Part shown: positions 8,461 through 16,285 of the stretch, one piece after another
Layout of the letters: each line of letters opens with the position of its first letter
Numbering within the stretch: the stretch's first letter is position 1
Assembly: GCA_964601275.1 (NCBI GenBank)
Contig: CAZRMV010000001.1
Span: 310,001-374,000 of the forward strand
DNA from: JAOZPE01 sp964601275
GTDB lineage: Bacteria > Krumholzibacteriota > Krumholzibacteriia > JAJRXK01
Direction of reading: 5' to 3'
DNA: 64,000 bases
Notes under the pieces: model-generated
Database searches by the model: none
Seen by the model: only the letters and a program-made list of their open reading frames with translations
What the model was told of the DNA's origin: nothing
Translations under genes and position numbers: made by a program

Positions 8461-9021
8461 TCAGAGCACCGCTTCGACGGCGAGGATCTCCGGGATGAAA
8501 TGCCTCAAGCGCGCTTCGATCCCCTGTTTCAGGGTCATGGTGGCGCTGGGGCAGCCTCCGCACGCGCCCTGCATCCGCAGATAGACCACTCCATCGCGGT
8601 ATTCGACGAAGACCACATCTCCTCCATCCATGGCGACCGCGGGACGGATCTGGTCGTCGAGGATCTCCTTGATCCGGCCCACGATCTCGCCTTCCCCGGC
8701 GGCGTGCGCCTGCTCCCCGGCGGGAACCGCGGGTTCGCCCGAACGGAGGAAGCCTCGGAGGGCCTCGGAGATCCGGGGAATGAGCTCATCCCAGTGATCT
8801 TCGGTGTCGGCGGTGACGGTCACCAGGTTCTGGCTGATGAAGACCCCGTCGACGTGATCGAGGTCGAAGATCCGGCGGGCCAGGGGAGAGGCCAGGGCGT
8901 CCTGGGGATCGCGATAGTCCGCACTTCCGCTGGCCAGGAGCGTGCGCTCGGTCAGGAATTTCATGCTGCGGGGATTGGGGGTCCCCTGCACGTGGATGGG
9001 GATCTGGGCCTCGGTGCTCAT
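8461..9021 (-). CDS. Nfu-type iron-sulfur cluster scaffold/carrier
   Basis: A 186-residue protein with two domains: an Nfu N-terminal domain (QGTPNPRSMKFL near residues 12-23) and a NifU-like C-terminal domain with the cluster-binding Cys154-Gly-Gly-Cys157. The two-domain form is known as Nfu/NFU1 and delivers [4Fe-4S] clusters to targets such as lipoyl synthase. It lies between amrS, a [4Fe-4S] radical SAM enzyme, and the rhomboid on one strand. The linker (about 95-112) is Ala/Gly/Glu rich. Confidence 0.92.
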   Translation of the reverse strand: MSTEAQIPIHVQGTPNPRSMKFLTERTLLASGSADYRDPQDALASPLARRIFDLDHVDGVFISQNLVTVTADTEDHWDELIPRISEALRGFLRSGEPAVPAGEQAHAAGEGEIVGRIKEILDDQIRPAVAMDGGDVVFVEYRDGVVYLRMQGACGGCPSATMTLKQGIEARLRHFIPEILAVEAVL

Positions 9022-9120
9022 CAGGATCCTTTGCGGTGGTTGGTTTCTTCCCCGATCCGCGGGGGATTGTCTCCATTCTACTCTGAAGTCGGCGATCCTG
9101 CCTCCTCCAAGCGGCCGGAT

Positions 9121-10218
9121 CTACCCGTCGGCCGTCTCCTCCGGCGCCGGAGGCCACTCCCAGACCCCGGGGATCGCGCGCCCGCAGTCGGGACAGCGGC
9201 TGCCTTCGATCCGCATGCGGCGCACCTGGAACCCGCGTCGCTCCACCAGCAGGGCTCGGCAATCGGGGCAATGGGTCCATTCCCTCTCCTCGCTCCGTCC
9301 TCCGAGGTTGCCCAGGTAGACGAAACGGAGCCCGGCCTCCCGTCCGATCTCCCAGGCCCGGCGCAGGGTCGAGTAGGGCGTGGCGCCGCGGTCGCTCATC
9401 CGGTAGTCCGGGTGGAAGGCGGTCAGATGCCAGGGCAGGTCCGGATCGAGGCCGGAGAGGAAGGCGGCCATCTCCTCCAGCTCCTTCTCGCCGTCGTTGA
9501 ACCCGGGAACCACCAGGGTCACCACCTCCACCCAGTATCCGCGTTCCTTCAGGGCCTTCAGGGTCTTGAGCACCGCAGCGAGGGTGCCTCCGAGTTCGCG
9601 GTAATGTCGGTCCCGGAAGCTCTTGAGATCGACCTTGAAGAAATCGAGGCGGGGGCGCAGGTAGTCGAGCACCTCGGGCGTCGCGTTGCCGTTGCTCACG
9701 AAGCCGGTGGCGAGACCCTTGCGACGGGCGGCGTCGAAGACCGCGGCGGCCCACTCGGCGGTGATCAGCGGCTCGTTGTAGGTGCTGACCACCACCCGGC
9801 TACCGTGGGCCATCGCCGCCGCAACGAGATCTTCCGGAGAACACGGCTGGATGGTCGCCACCGCGGCGGGATCGCGCAGGGCCTGCGAACTGATCCAGTT
9901 CTGGCAGTAGGAACAGTGCAGATCGCAGCCCAGCATGCCGAAACTGAGGGCGTTCTCGCCGGGGAGGACGTGGTAGAAGGGTTTCTTCTCGATCGGGTCG
10001 AGGGCGATGCCGTTCACGTAACCCCAAGGCGCCCGCAGTTCTCCTCCCTCGGCGAAGCGCACCCGGCAGATGCCGCGTTTCCTCTCGCGCAGCCGGCAAC
10101 GGTGGGCGCAGGCGAGACAGCGAAGCCGTCCGTCTTCCAACTCCTCGACCAGGGCCGGGGCCGCCGGCCGGGTGTGTTCGGAGAGGATGGTTGCCAGGGA
10201 AACGGCGGTCTCGGCCAT
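9121..10218 (-). CDS. amrS: AmmeMemoRadiSam-system radical SAM enzyme
   Basis: A 365-residue radical SAM protein of the AmrS family. The cluster motif is GCDLHCSYCQNW (Cys98, Cys102, Cys105). It is preceded by an N-terminal Cys-rich ribbon (LRCLACAHRCRL, GICRVR) and followed by a C-terminal pair of CPDC ribbons. The family occurs with AMMECR1 and MEMO proteins; its physiological reaction is unsettled. I chose the ATG at 10218, which has GGTGAG 5 nt upstream. In-frame starts upstream add residues without homology. The AMMECR1/MEMO partners are not in this window. Confidence 0.9.
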   Translation of the reverse strand: MAETAVSLATILSEHTRPAAPALVEELEDGRLRCLACAHRCRLRERKRGICRVRFAEGGELRAPWGYVNGIALDPIEKKPFYHVLPGENALSFGMLGCDLHCSYCQNWISSQALRDPAAVATIQPCSPEDLVAAAMAHGSRVVVSTYNEPLITAEWAAAVFDAARRKGLATGFVSNGNATPEVLDYLRPRLDFFKVDLKSFRDRHYRELGGTLAAVLKTLKALKERGYWVEVVTLVVPGFNDGEKELEEMAAFLSGLDPDLPWHLTAFHPDYRMSDRGATPYSTLRRAWEIGREAGLRFVYLGNLGGRSEEREWTHCPDCRALLVERRGFQVRRMRIEGSRCPDCGRAIPGVWEWPPAPEETADG

Positions 10219-10237
10219 CGATCTCACCCCATGTTGC

Positions 10238-10266
10238 ATTGAACCCACAAGCCGGTCCCGGCGCAA
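10238..10266 (-). promoter_or_regulatory. Candidate amrS promoter
   Basis: TTGCGC (10266-10261), 17-bp spacer, TTCAAT (10243-10238). The -10 ends 19 nt before the amrS ATG. It diverges from the arcC promoter in the same 256-bp gap. Confidence 0.4.
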
Positions 10267-10362
10267 GTGCGGCGCTTGCGGCCCCTCCATCCCGCCGCCC
10301 GCGGGGAACCGGAATGGCCCATCTTCGGCGCGGCCCCGCCGCGAGGGGGCCGAAGCGGGTCT

Positions 10363-10391
10363 TTGATCCCGGCCGCGATCGAGAGTACACT
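10363..10391 (+). promoter_or_regulatory. Candidate arcC-thiD promoter
   Basis: TTGATC (10363-10368), 17-bp spacer, TACACT (10386-10391), the same -10 as rpiB. The leader would be about 77 nt, ending in GGAGGA before the ATG. Confidence 0.48.
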
Positions 10392-10474
10392 ACCTGCTCT
10401 TCCCGCGTTCCCGATCGATCCGGCCGGGGGGCCGGTGGACCCAACGAGCCCTCACTCCGCAGCGGAGGACGAAG

Positions 10475-11494
10475 ATGCCCCAGGGAGAACCCCACAGTGA
10501 TTTCTCCGGCCCGTACCTGAACCGGGAGTCCACCCCGGAGAGGGCGCGCCCCATCGCGCTGGTGGCCGTGGGCGGTCACGCCTTCATGGAGGCGGGAGGT
10601 CGGGGAACCATCGAGGAGCAGGAGCGTTGCGCCAGCAATCTCTGCGACAAGCTCATGACCTTGATCGAGCGCGGGTACGAGCTGGTGATCACCCACGGCA
10701 ACGGTCCCCAGGTGGGCAGTCTCCTCCTCCAGCAGGAGGCGGCCCAGGACGAGGTGCCCCCCATGCCTCTCGATGTCCTGGTGGCGCAGACCGAGGGGAG
10801 CCTGGGCTACATCCTCCAGCAGGCCCTGCTCAATCACCTGAGGCAACGGGACATCCGACGTTACGTGGTCACGGTGGTGACCCAGGTCCTGGTCAACGAG
10901 AACGATGAGGCCTTCTCCAAGCCCACCAAGCCCATCGGGCCGTTTCTCAGCGAGGAGGAAGCCAAGCGCCGGGCCAAGGAGCTGGGATGGACCGTGGTCA
11001 GCGACGCCGGGCGCGGTTGGCGCCGGGTGGTTCCCTCCCCGCATCCGGTCAAGGTGATCCAGCGGCACATGATCCGCGACGCGGCCCGCCAGGGTCACAT
11101 CGTCCTCGCCTGCGGAGGAGGGGGGATCCCCATCACCGAGGACGGAAAGACCCGGGCCTACCGGGGGCTCGAAGCGGTGATCGACAAGGATCTCACCTCG
11201 AGTGTCCTGGCCACCCAGATCCATGCCGATCTCTTCATCATCCTGACCGCCGTTCCCCAGGTCTACGTGGGTTTCGGCACCGATCAGCAAAGGGCCCTGG
11301 GCGCGGTCACCCTGCAGGAGATCGAACGCCTGCGGGAAGAAGGCCATTTCCCCGCGGGCAGCATGGGTCCGAAGATCGACGCCATCATCGATTTCCTGAA
11401 GGGCGGAGGCGTCCGCGGTCTGATCACCGATCCCGACCGGCTCTCCGCCGCGCTCGAAGGACGGGCCGGTACCCACTTCGTGGGAAAGATCTGA
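10475..11494 (+). CDS. arcC: Carbamate kinase
   Basis: A 339-residue amino-acid-kinase-fold enzyme that makes ATP and carbamate from carbamoyl phosphate and ADP, or runs in reverse. Blocks include ITHGNGPQVG, the carbamate-kinase-specific DVLVAQTEG and IGYxLQ-like GYILQQAL, FSKPTKPIGPF, CGGGGIPI and AVIDKDLTS. About 22 residues precede the usual start of the fold. It is followed by thiD in the same direction; no arginine deiminase or ornithine transcarbamylase is nearby, so the metabolic context is open. Confidence 0.93.
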   Translation: MPQGEPHSDFSGPYLNRESTPERARPIALVAVGGHAFMEAGGRGTIEEQERCASNLCDKLMTLIERGYELVITHGNGPQVGSLLLQQEAAQDEVPPMPLDVLVAQTEGSLGYILQQALLNHLRQRDIRRYVVTVVTQVLVNENDEAFSKPTKPIGPFLSEEEAKRRAKELGWTVVSDAGRGWRRVVPSPHPVKVIQRHMIRDAARQGHIVLACGGGGIPITEDGKTRAYRGLEAVIDKDLTSSVLATQIHADLFIILTAVPQVYVGFGTDQQRALGAVTLQEIERLREEGHFPAGSMGPKIDAIIDFLKGGGVRGLITDPDRLSAALEGRAGTHFVGKI

Positions 11495-11516
11495 GCGGAC
11501 TTCGCCAGGAGGGGGC

Positions 11517-12338
11517 ATGCCCCATCTTCCCGTCGTGATGACCATCGCCGGCAGCGATCCGAGCGGTGGGGCCGGCATCGCGGCCGATCTGAAGACCTTC
11601 GCGGCGCTGGGAGTCTTCGGAACCTTCGCCCTCACCGGCTTGACCGCACAGAACACCCGCGGGGTCCTCCGGGTCGAAGCGGTGGCGCCGGACCTGGTGG
11701 CCGCCCAGATCGAGGCTCTCCGGGAGGATTTCGCGATCGCCGCGGTCAAGACCGGGATGCTCACCACCGAGGCGATCGCCGAAGTGGTCGCCCGGCAGAT
11801 GGAGGAACTCTCCCCCCCGTGGCTCGTCGTGGATCCGGTGGCGCTTTCCAGCGGAGGCGAGAGCCTGTTCGAAGGAGACGCCCGCCGCGCGATGGTCGAG
11901 TCCATCCTTCCCCTCTCGCCGGTGCTCACCCCCAACCTGCCCGAAGCGGAGACCTTGCTCCAAGAAGCGATCGGTCCGGACACCTCGTCCCGGATCAACG
12001 CGGCCCACGCCCTCGTCGGCATGGGGCCGCGGGCGGTGCTGCTCAAGGGAGGACACGTGGAGGGTCCCTGGGCCGAGGACGTGCTGGTCACCGCCGACCG
12101 GGAGTGGGTCTTCTCCAGCGAACGGATCACCGCGCACGGGGGACACGGGACCGGCTGCACCCTCTCGGCGGCCCTGACGGCGTTCCTCGCCCTCGGTCGT
12201 CCCCTCCCCGCGGCGGCGGTGCACGCGAAGGAGTACCTGACCGGCGCCCTGGAGCGCGCCCTGGAGGTGGGTTCGGGCGAGCCTCCCTTGCACCATTTCC
12301 ACGCCTACGATCCGCCGGCGGGCGGGACGGAGGGCTAG
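11517..12338 (+). CDS. thiD: Hydroxymethylpyrimidine/phosphomethylpyrimidine kinase
   Basis: A 273-residue ThiD. It phosphorylates HMP and then HMP-phosphate in thiamin synthesis. TIAGSDPSGGAGIAADLKTF at the N-terminus and GTGCTLSAA near the C-terminus are ribokinase-like signatures, with the latter forming the anion hole. AGGAGG lies just upstream of the ATG. It follows arcC by 22 bp. Its TAG overlaps the arsS stop codon on the other strand through a shared CTAG (12335-12338). Confidence 0.92.
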   Translation: MPHLPVVMTIAGSDPSGGAGIAADLKTFAALGVFGTFALTGLTAQNTRGVLRVEAVAPDLVAAQIEALREDFAIAAVKTGMLTTEAIAEVVARQMEELSPPWLVVDPVALSSGGESLFEGDARRAMVESILPLSPVLTPNLPEAETLLQEAIGPDTSSRINAAHALVGMGPRAVLLKGGHVEGPWAEDVLVTADREWVFSSERITAHGGHGTGCTLSAALTAFLALGRPLPAAAVHAKEYLTGALERALEVGSGEPPLHHFHAYDPPAGGTEG

Positions 12339-13393
12339 GCGGTGGCCCCACCGCAGGACGATCCGCATCCGGCGGTGCATCCGAAGCAGTGGGGTCCGGT
12401 GCGGATGACGCGCCGGGACAATCTCTCCAGGAGCTGGCGGGGTGGAGAATCGAAGATGGAAAGCGGCGTTCCTGGGTCATTCTTCTCGAGGCCGACGGGA
12501 ATCTGCAGCATCTGGTTGAAGTCGCAGTCGTAGAGGAACCCGTCGTAGCCCACGCTGATCAGGTCGCGGCACATGACCTCTTCCGCCGCGCCGGGATTGA
12601 AGGCCGTCCGGAGTCGGTCCATGTAGCCGGAAAGATTCCCGCTGTCCTCCAGCCATTCCAGGAAACGCGAGATGGGCATGTTGGTCATGGTGTACAGCGA
12701 GTCGAAGCGGATTCCGTAGCGGGTATCCAGTTCCCGCTTCCAGTCGGCTTCCAGGCTCTTCTGGGGCGCGGGCAGGAAGGCCCCCACCGGGTTGGTCACC
12801 AGGTTCAGCACCCGGCCGCTCGTTTTGTCCCCGTAGCCCAGTTCGTTCAACCGGCGCAGTCCCTTCAGGGAGATGTCGAAGACTCCCTCCCCCCGTTGCG
12901 CGTCGGTCTGACGGGGCAGGTAGTAGGGCAAGGATGCCACGATCTCCACCTGGTGCTCGGCGAGCAGTTCGGGGATGTCCGCGTAGGGCTCGAGCATGAT
13001 GGCGGTCAGGTTGCAGCGATGGATCACGTGGACGCCGGTCGTGCAGGCCCGGGTCACCAACTCGCGGAAGCGGGGGTGCATCTCCGGGGCTCCCCCGGTG
13101 ATGTCCAGGGTGGAGACCAGGCCGGTCTCCAGCCACTCGAGGCAGGCCTCGAGCACTTCGTCGGACATCGACTCGGGCCGGTCCGGTCCGGCGTCGACAT
13201 GGCAGTGTTGACAGGTCTGGTTGCAGCGGCGCCCGAGATTGATCTGGAGCGTCGCCACGCTGCGCGCCGACAGGGGGGACAGTCCACTCTCTTGCAGACT
13301 CGCCTCGAAGTCGTGCTCCAGGCTCGCCAGGTGTTCCTTCTGGGCCCGGGGAGAGGAAAGAGGATGGTTGCGTTTGCGCAGGGTGAGTGTCAT
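12335..13393 (-). CDS. arsS: Arsenosugar biosynthesis radical SAM protein ArsS
   Basis: A 352-residue radical SAM enzyme. The [4Fe-4S] motif is CNQTCQHC (Cys57, Cys61, Cys64). The Cys-rich C-terminus reads HCFGCTAGCGSSCGG (about 335-349), characteristic of this family. ArsS attaches the 5'-deoxyadenosyl group of SAM to dimethylarsenite, giving the precursor of arsenosugars. Some relatives use selenocysteine in the C-terminal cluster; here all positions are cysteine and the stop is TAG. It lies 64 bp downstream of the peroxidase-like gene that commonly accompanies it. Confidence 0.9.
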   Translation of the reverse strand: MTLTLRKRNHPLSSPRAQKEHLASLEHDFEASLQESGLSPLSARSVATLQINLGRRCNQTCQHCHVDAGPDRPESMSDEVLEACLEWLETGLVSTLDITGGAPEMHPRFRELVTRACTTGVHVIHRCNLTAIMLEPYADIPELLAEHQVEIVASLPYYLPRQTDAQRGEGVFDISLKGLRRLNELGYGDKTSGRVLNLVTNPVGAFLPAPQKSLEADWKRELDTRYGIRFDSLYTMTNMPISRFLEWLEDSGNLSGYMDRLRTAFNPGAAEEVMCRDLISVGYDGFLYDCDFNQMLQIPVGLEKNDPGTPLSIFDSPPRQLLERLSRRVIRTGPHCFGCTAGCGSSCGGATA

Positions 13394-13457
13394 CGGGATC
13401 CCCGTGGAGGAAGGCAAGCCGGAAGCGGGCTTCCACTTTGCCGGCCGGCTTGCCGGT

Positions 13458-13793
13458 CTACATGGAAAGGTGGTCGGCGCAATTGCGCATCTGCAGGCCG
13501 TGGACCAAGGAAGCTCCGCCCCGCAGGGCGCTGGCGACATGGACCGCTTCGGTCATCTGGGCCAGGTTCGAGCCCTTTTCCAGGCAGGCCTGGGTGTAGG
13601 CGTCGATACAGTAGGGGCACTGCACCGCGTGGGCCACCGCCAGGGCGATCAGCGCCTTCTCCCGCTCGGAGAGGGCTCCCTCGGCGAAGACCGCCTCGTA
13701 CCAGGCACTGAACTTCTTCCAGAGTCCAGGGGCTTCCTCGCCGATCTCGGCGAAGCGGGGCAGGTCCTTCGGATCGTAGTAGGTCGATGACAT
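13458..13793 (-). CDS. Arsenosugar-associated peroxidase-like CMD-domain protein
   Basis: A 111-residue carboxymuconolactone-decarboxylase/AhpD-fold protein. The redox motif CPYC and downstream histidine-containing helix (AVHVASALRGG) fit the alkylhydroperoxidase pattern. This small family is typically encoded next to ArsS-type radical SAM genes, as here. Its role is not established; a thiol-redox or protective function in arsenosugar synthesis is an inference. Start is ATG 13793; GGGAG lies about 6 nt upstream. Confidence 0.82.
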   Translation of the reverse strand: MSSTYYDPKDLPRFAEIGEEAPGLWKKFSAWYEAVFAEGALSEREKALIALAVAHAVQCPYCIDAYTQACLEKGSNLAQMTEAVHVASALRGGASLVHGLQMRNCADHLSM

Positions 13794-14034
13794 CTCTCCG
13801 CTCCCGGTCGGGTTCATATCCCACGGCGCATCACCGGCCCGGGGCCACAGCTCTTGCTGGAACGGGCCGCCGCTTCGTCTCTTCCCCTCGGCGGGCGGTC
13901 CATCGGTCGCCTTGCCTACGGACCGGCCGGCGTTGCGTGACCCGAGAATGCAGGCAGACCGCTTTCCGCGCAAGGCGGGCGCGCCCCCGATTCCCGGTTT
14001 TTCCGCCGATCCATCCCTGTCGCCGCCCTCGATC

Positions 14035-14043
14035 TGCTATTAT
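14035..14043 (+). promoter_or_regulatory. Extended -10 promoter for the secreted nuclease-fold gene
   Basis: TGCTATTAT, an extended -10, 54 bp upstream of the ATG at 14097. No convincing -35 is present. The rest of the 303-bp divergent gap 13794-14096 shows no other feature I can support. Confidence 0.4.
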
Positions 14044-14096
14044 GGTTCTATCGGAAGATCCATCTGGCTCTCGTTTCCGGGAAAGGAAATCCTCGC

Positions 14097-16076
14097 ATGC
14101 CTCCCCGATTCCGGTTCCCCCGGCGGACGACTTCATCCGCTTCGATCGTGTTCGTCGTCCTGGCCTCGGCAATCCTCTTGGCCGCCTCCTCCGCCCAGGC
14201 CCTCCGGGTGAACAGCTGGAACGTCCTGAACGTCTCCGCCTCCAACGCGGCCACCCGCGTCGATGACATGCGCGTGGTCCTGCAGCAGATCCAACCCGAT
14301 GTGCTGGTGACCCAGGAGATGATCGGACTGTCCGGCGCCCAGTATTTCTTCAACAACGTCCTGGAGGTCATCGAACCGGGACAGTGGGCCATGGCTCCCT
14401 TCGTCGACGGTCCGGACACCGACAACGCCTGCTTCTACCGAACGAGCCTGCTCGACTATCTGAGCATGGTGACGCTGCACACCGCTCTGCGCGACATCAA
14501 CGGGTGGGCCTTCCGTCCGGACGGCTACACTTCCTCCGCGGCCGAATTCCGGGTCTACTCGGTGCACCTGAAGGCCAGCCAGGGGACGACCAACGAGGAC
14601 AAGCGGCTGGCCGAGGTCACGATCCTGCGCAACCATCTCAACGCGCTGCCCGCGGGCACCCATTTCCTGATCGGCGGCGACTACAACCTCTACAGTTCCA
14701 GTGAACCGGCCTGGACCAAGCTCACCGGGAGCGAGACGGACAACGACGGCCGCAGCTTCGATCCGATCAACCGGGTGGGAAGCTGGCACAACAGCTCGAG
14801 CTTCGCCGATGTCCATACCCAGTCTCCCCGCCTGGACAACCTGGGCGATGGGGGGAGCACCGGCGGGCTGGACGATCGCTTCGACTTCCTCCTGGCCAAC
14901 GACGACATGCTCGACGGCAGCGGGATCGCTTACATCCCGGGCAGTTACCGCGCCTTTGGGCAGGATGGAAACCATTTCAACAAGAACATCATCGACAGCC
15001 CGACCATCCCCGAGGGAGCGACGGTGGCCGACGCCCTCTTCCGCGCCTCGGATCACCTGCCCGTCTTCCTGGACCTGCAGGTTCCCGCCCGGATCCTGGT
15101 GAGTGGAACGCTCGATTTCGGGCGGGTTCTGGTGGGCTCGACCCCGCAGATCTCCCTGGTGGTGCAGAACCCGGCGCTCACTCCCGCCGAAGACCTTCTC
15201 TACAGCGTGACCGCGAGCACAGGCTTCAGCGGTCCCACCTCGACCTCCCCGGTTGCCGCGGGCGGCTCGGCCTCGACGGTCATCGGCGTGGACACCTCGT
15301 CGGCCGCGGTGCTCTCGGGATCGGTGACCTTCACCACGAACGCGGTGGACGACCCCAGCTTGCAGTTGTCGGCCAGCGCCACCGTCCTGCGTCCGGCGGC
15401 TCCCTCGGTCCGCTCCGATGCCATCATCTTGAGCGAGGCCGCCGATTTCGGCAGTCATCTGCCCGGGCAGTTCTCCGACATCGCGGTCGGGGCGTACAAC
15501 TTCGGGTTCGACAGCCTGCAGGCCCTCCTGGAGGTCTACGATTGGTCGGTGAGCGGAACCGACGCGGCGCGCTTCAGCGTGGTGGGCTTTTCGCCGGTGG
15601 AGGTCGGCGCGACCGGAGCCTCCTTCCAGGTCCATTTCGACGACACCAGCGCGGCCGGCGGAGTCACCTACCTGGCCACCCTCGTCCTGAAGACGCGGGA
15701 CGAAGCGGGAGTGACCGGAGCGGCGGCACGCAGCGATCTCAGCTTCGACCTGAGCGCCACGGTCGCGAACACCGGGACCGGAACCGAAGCGATTCCTTCG
15801 TTGACCCGGCTGGTGGGCAACCATCCCAACCCCTTCAACCCGCGCACCACCATCGCGTTCGACCTGGCCAAGGCCGGGCGGGTGCGGCTTGCGGTGTACG
15901 ATGTCCGCGGTCGGCGGGTGGCGAGCCTGGTGGACGGATTCCGCGCCGCCGGGTCGTGGTCGGAGGTGTGGGATGGAACGGACCTGAGCGGTCGGCCGGT
16001 GGCCAGCGGGGTCTATCTCTACCGGCTGGAGGCAGACGGGGTCGATCAGACGCGTTCGATGACCCTCGTGCGCTAG
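14097..16076 (+). CDS. Secreted endonuclease/exonuclease/phosphatase-fold protein with FlgD-like C-terminal sorting module
   Basis: A 659-residue exported protein. Residues 1-36 are a signal peptide ending SSAQA. An EEP domain (about 37-335) shows NSWNVLN, a QE in VTQEM, GGDYNLY and ASDHLPVFLDL, matching the catalytic Asn/Glu/Asp-x-Asn/Ser-Asp-His set of DNase I and sphingomyelinase relatives. Immunoglobulin-like segments follow (about 340-570). The last 70 residues (NHPNPFNPRTTIAF, VYDVRGRRVA, GVYLYRLEA) form a FlgD-like/type IX-style module used for surface attachment or secretion in FCB bacteria. AAAGGA precedes the ATG. The substrate may be extracellular DNA or a phosphoester. Confidence 0.88.
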   Translation: MPPRFRFPRRTTSSASIVFVVLASAILLAASSAQALRVNSWNVLNVSASNAATRVDDMRVVLQQIQPDVLVTQEMIGLSGAQYFFNNVLEVIEPGQWAMAPFVDGPDTDNACFYRTSLLDYLSMVTLHTALRDINGWAFRPDGYTSSAAEFRVYSVHLKASQGTTNEDKRLAEVTILRNHLNALPAGTHFLIGGDYNLYSSSEPAWTKLTGSETDNDGRSFDPINRVGSWHNSSSFADVHTQSPRLDNLGDGGSTGGLDDRFDFLLANDDMLDGSGIAYIPGSYRAFGQDGNHFNKNIIDSPTIPEGATVADALFRASDHLPVFLDLQVPARILVSGTLDFGRVLVGSTPQISLVVQNPALTPAEDLLYSVTASTGFSGPTSTSPVAAGGSASTVIGVDTSSAAVLSGSVTFTTNAVDDPSLQLSASATVLRPAAPSVRSDAIILSEAADFGSHLPGQFSDIAVGAYNFGFDSLQALLEVYDWSVSGTDAARFSVVGFSPVEVGATGASFQVHFDDTSAAGGVTYLATLVLKTRDEAGVTGAAARSDLSFDLSATVANTGTGTEAIPSLTRLVGNHPNPFNPRTTIAFDLAKAGRVRLAVYDVRGRRVASLVDGFRAAGSWSEVWDGTDLSGRPVASGVYLYRLEADGVDQTRSMTLVR

Positions 16077-16147
16077 TCCGTTCGCATCGAGCCGCGGTGG
16101 ATCGGGCGGATCTCGGCGGGTTGGACGTGGCCCTTCGGTCCCGCATC

Positions 16148-16156
16148 TGCTAGCTT
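16148..16156 (+). promoter_or_regulatory. Extended -10 promoter for the S9-like gene
   Basis: TGCTAGCTT in the 209-bp gap before the GTG at 16286; no -35 at proper spacing. It would give a leader of about 120 nt. Confidence 0.3.
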
Positions 16157-16285
16157 GCCCCCGATCATCCATGCCCGGCCGTCCCGCCATGCCGTGGAGG
16201 GGATCACGCCCCGGCGCGGTGGGGTCGGACGCGGCCCGAGCCGGTCTTCACGGAAAGCCCCCTTCAGGGGGAAGAGGCAGCGATC

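Noticed and set aside
7597..10242. Very long forward open frame opposite rhomboid, nfu and amrS
   Set aside because: It is the antisense shadow of three well-supported genes; the translation has no domain sense. The same applies to long antisense frames at 33424-36930, 54846-57278 and others.
12335..12400. Selenocysteine in the ArsS C-terminal cluster
   Set aside because: The C-terminal metal-binding positions are encoded as cysteine and the frame ends in TAG, with no in-frame TGA.
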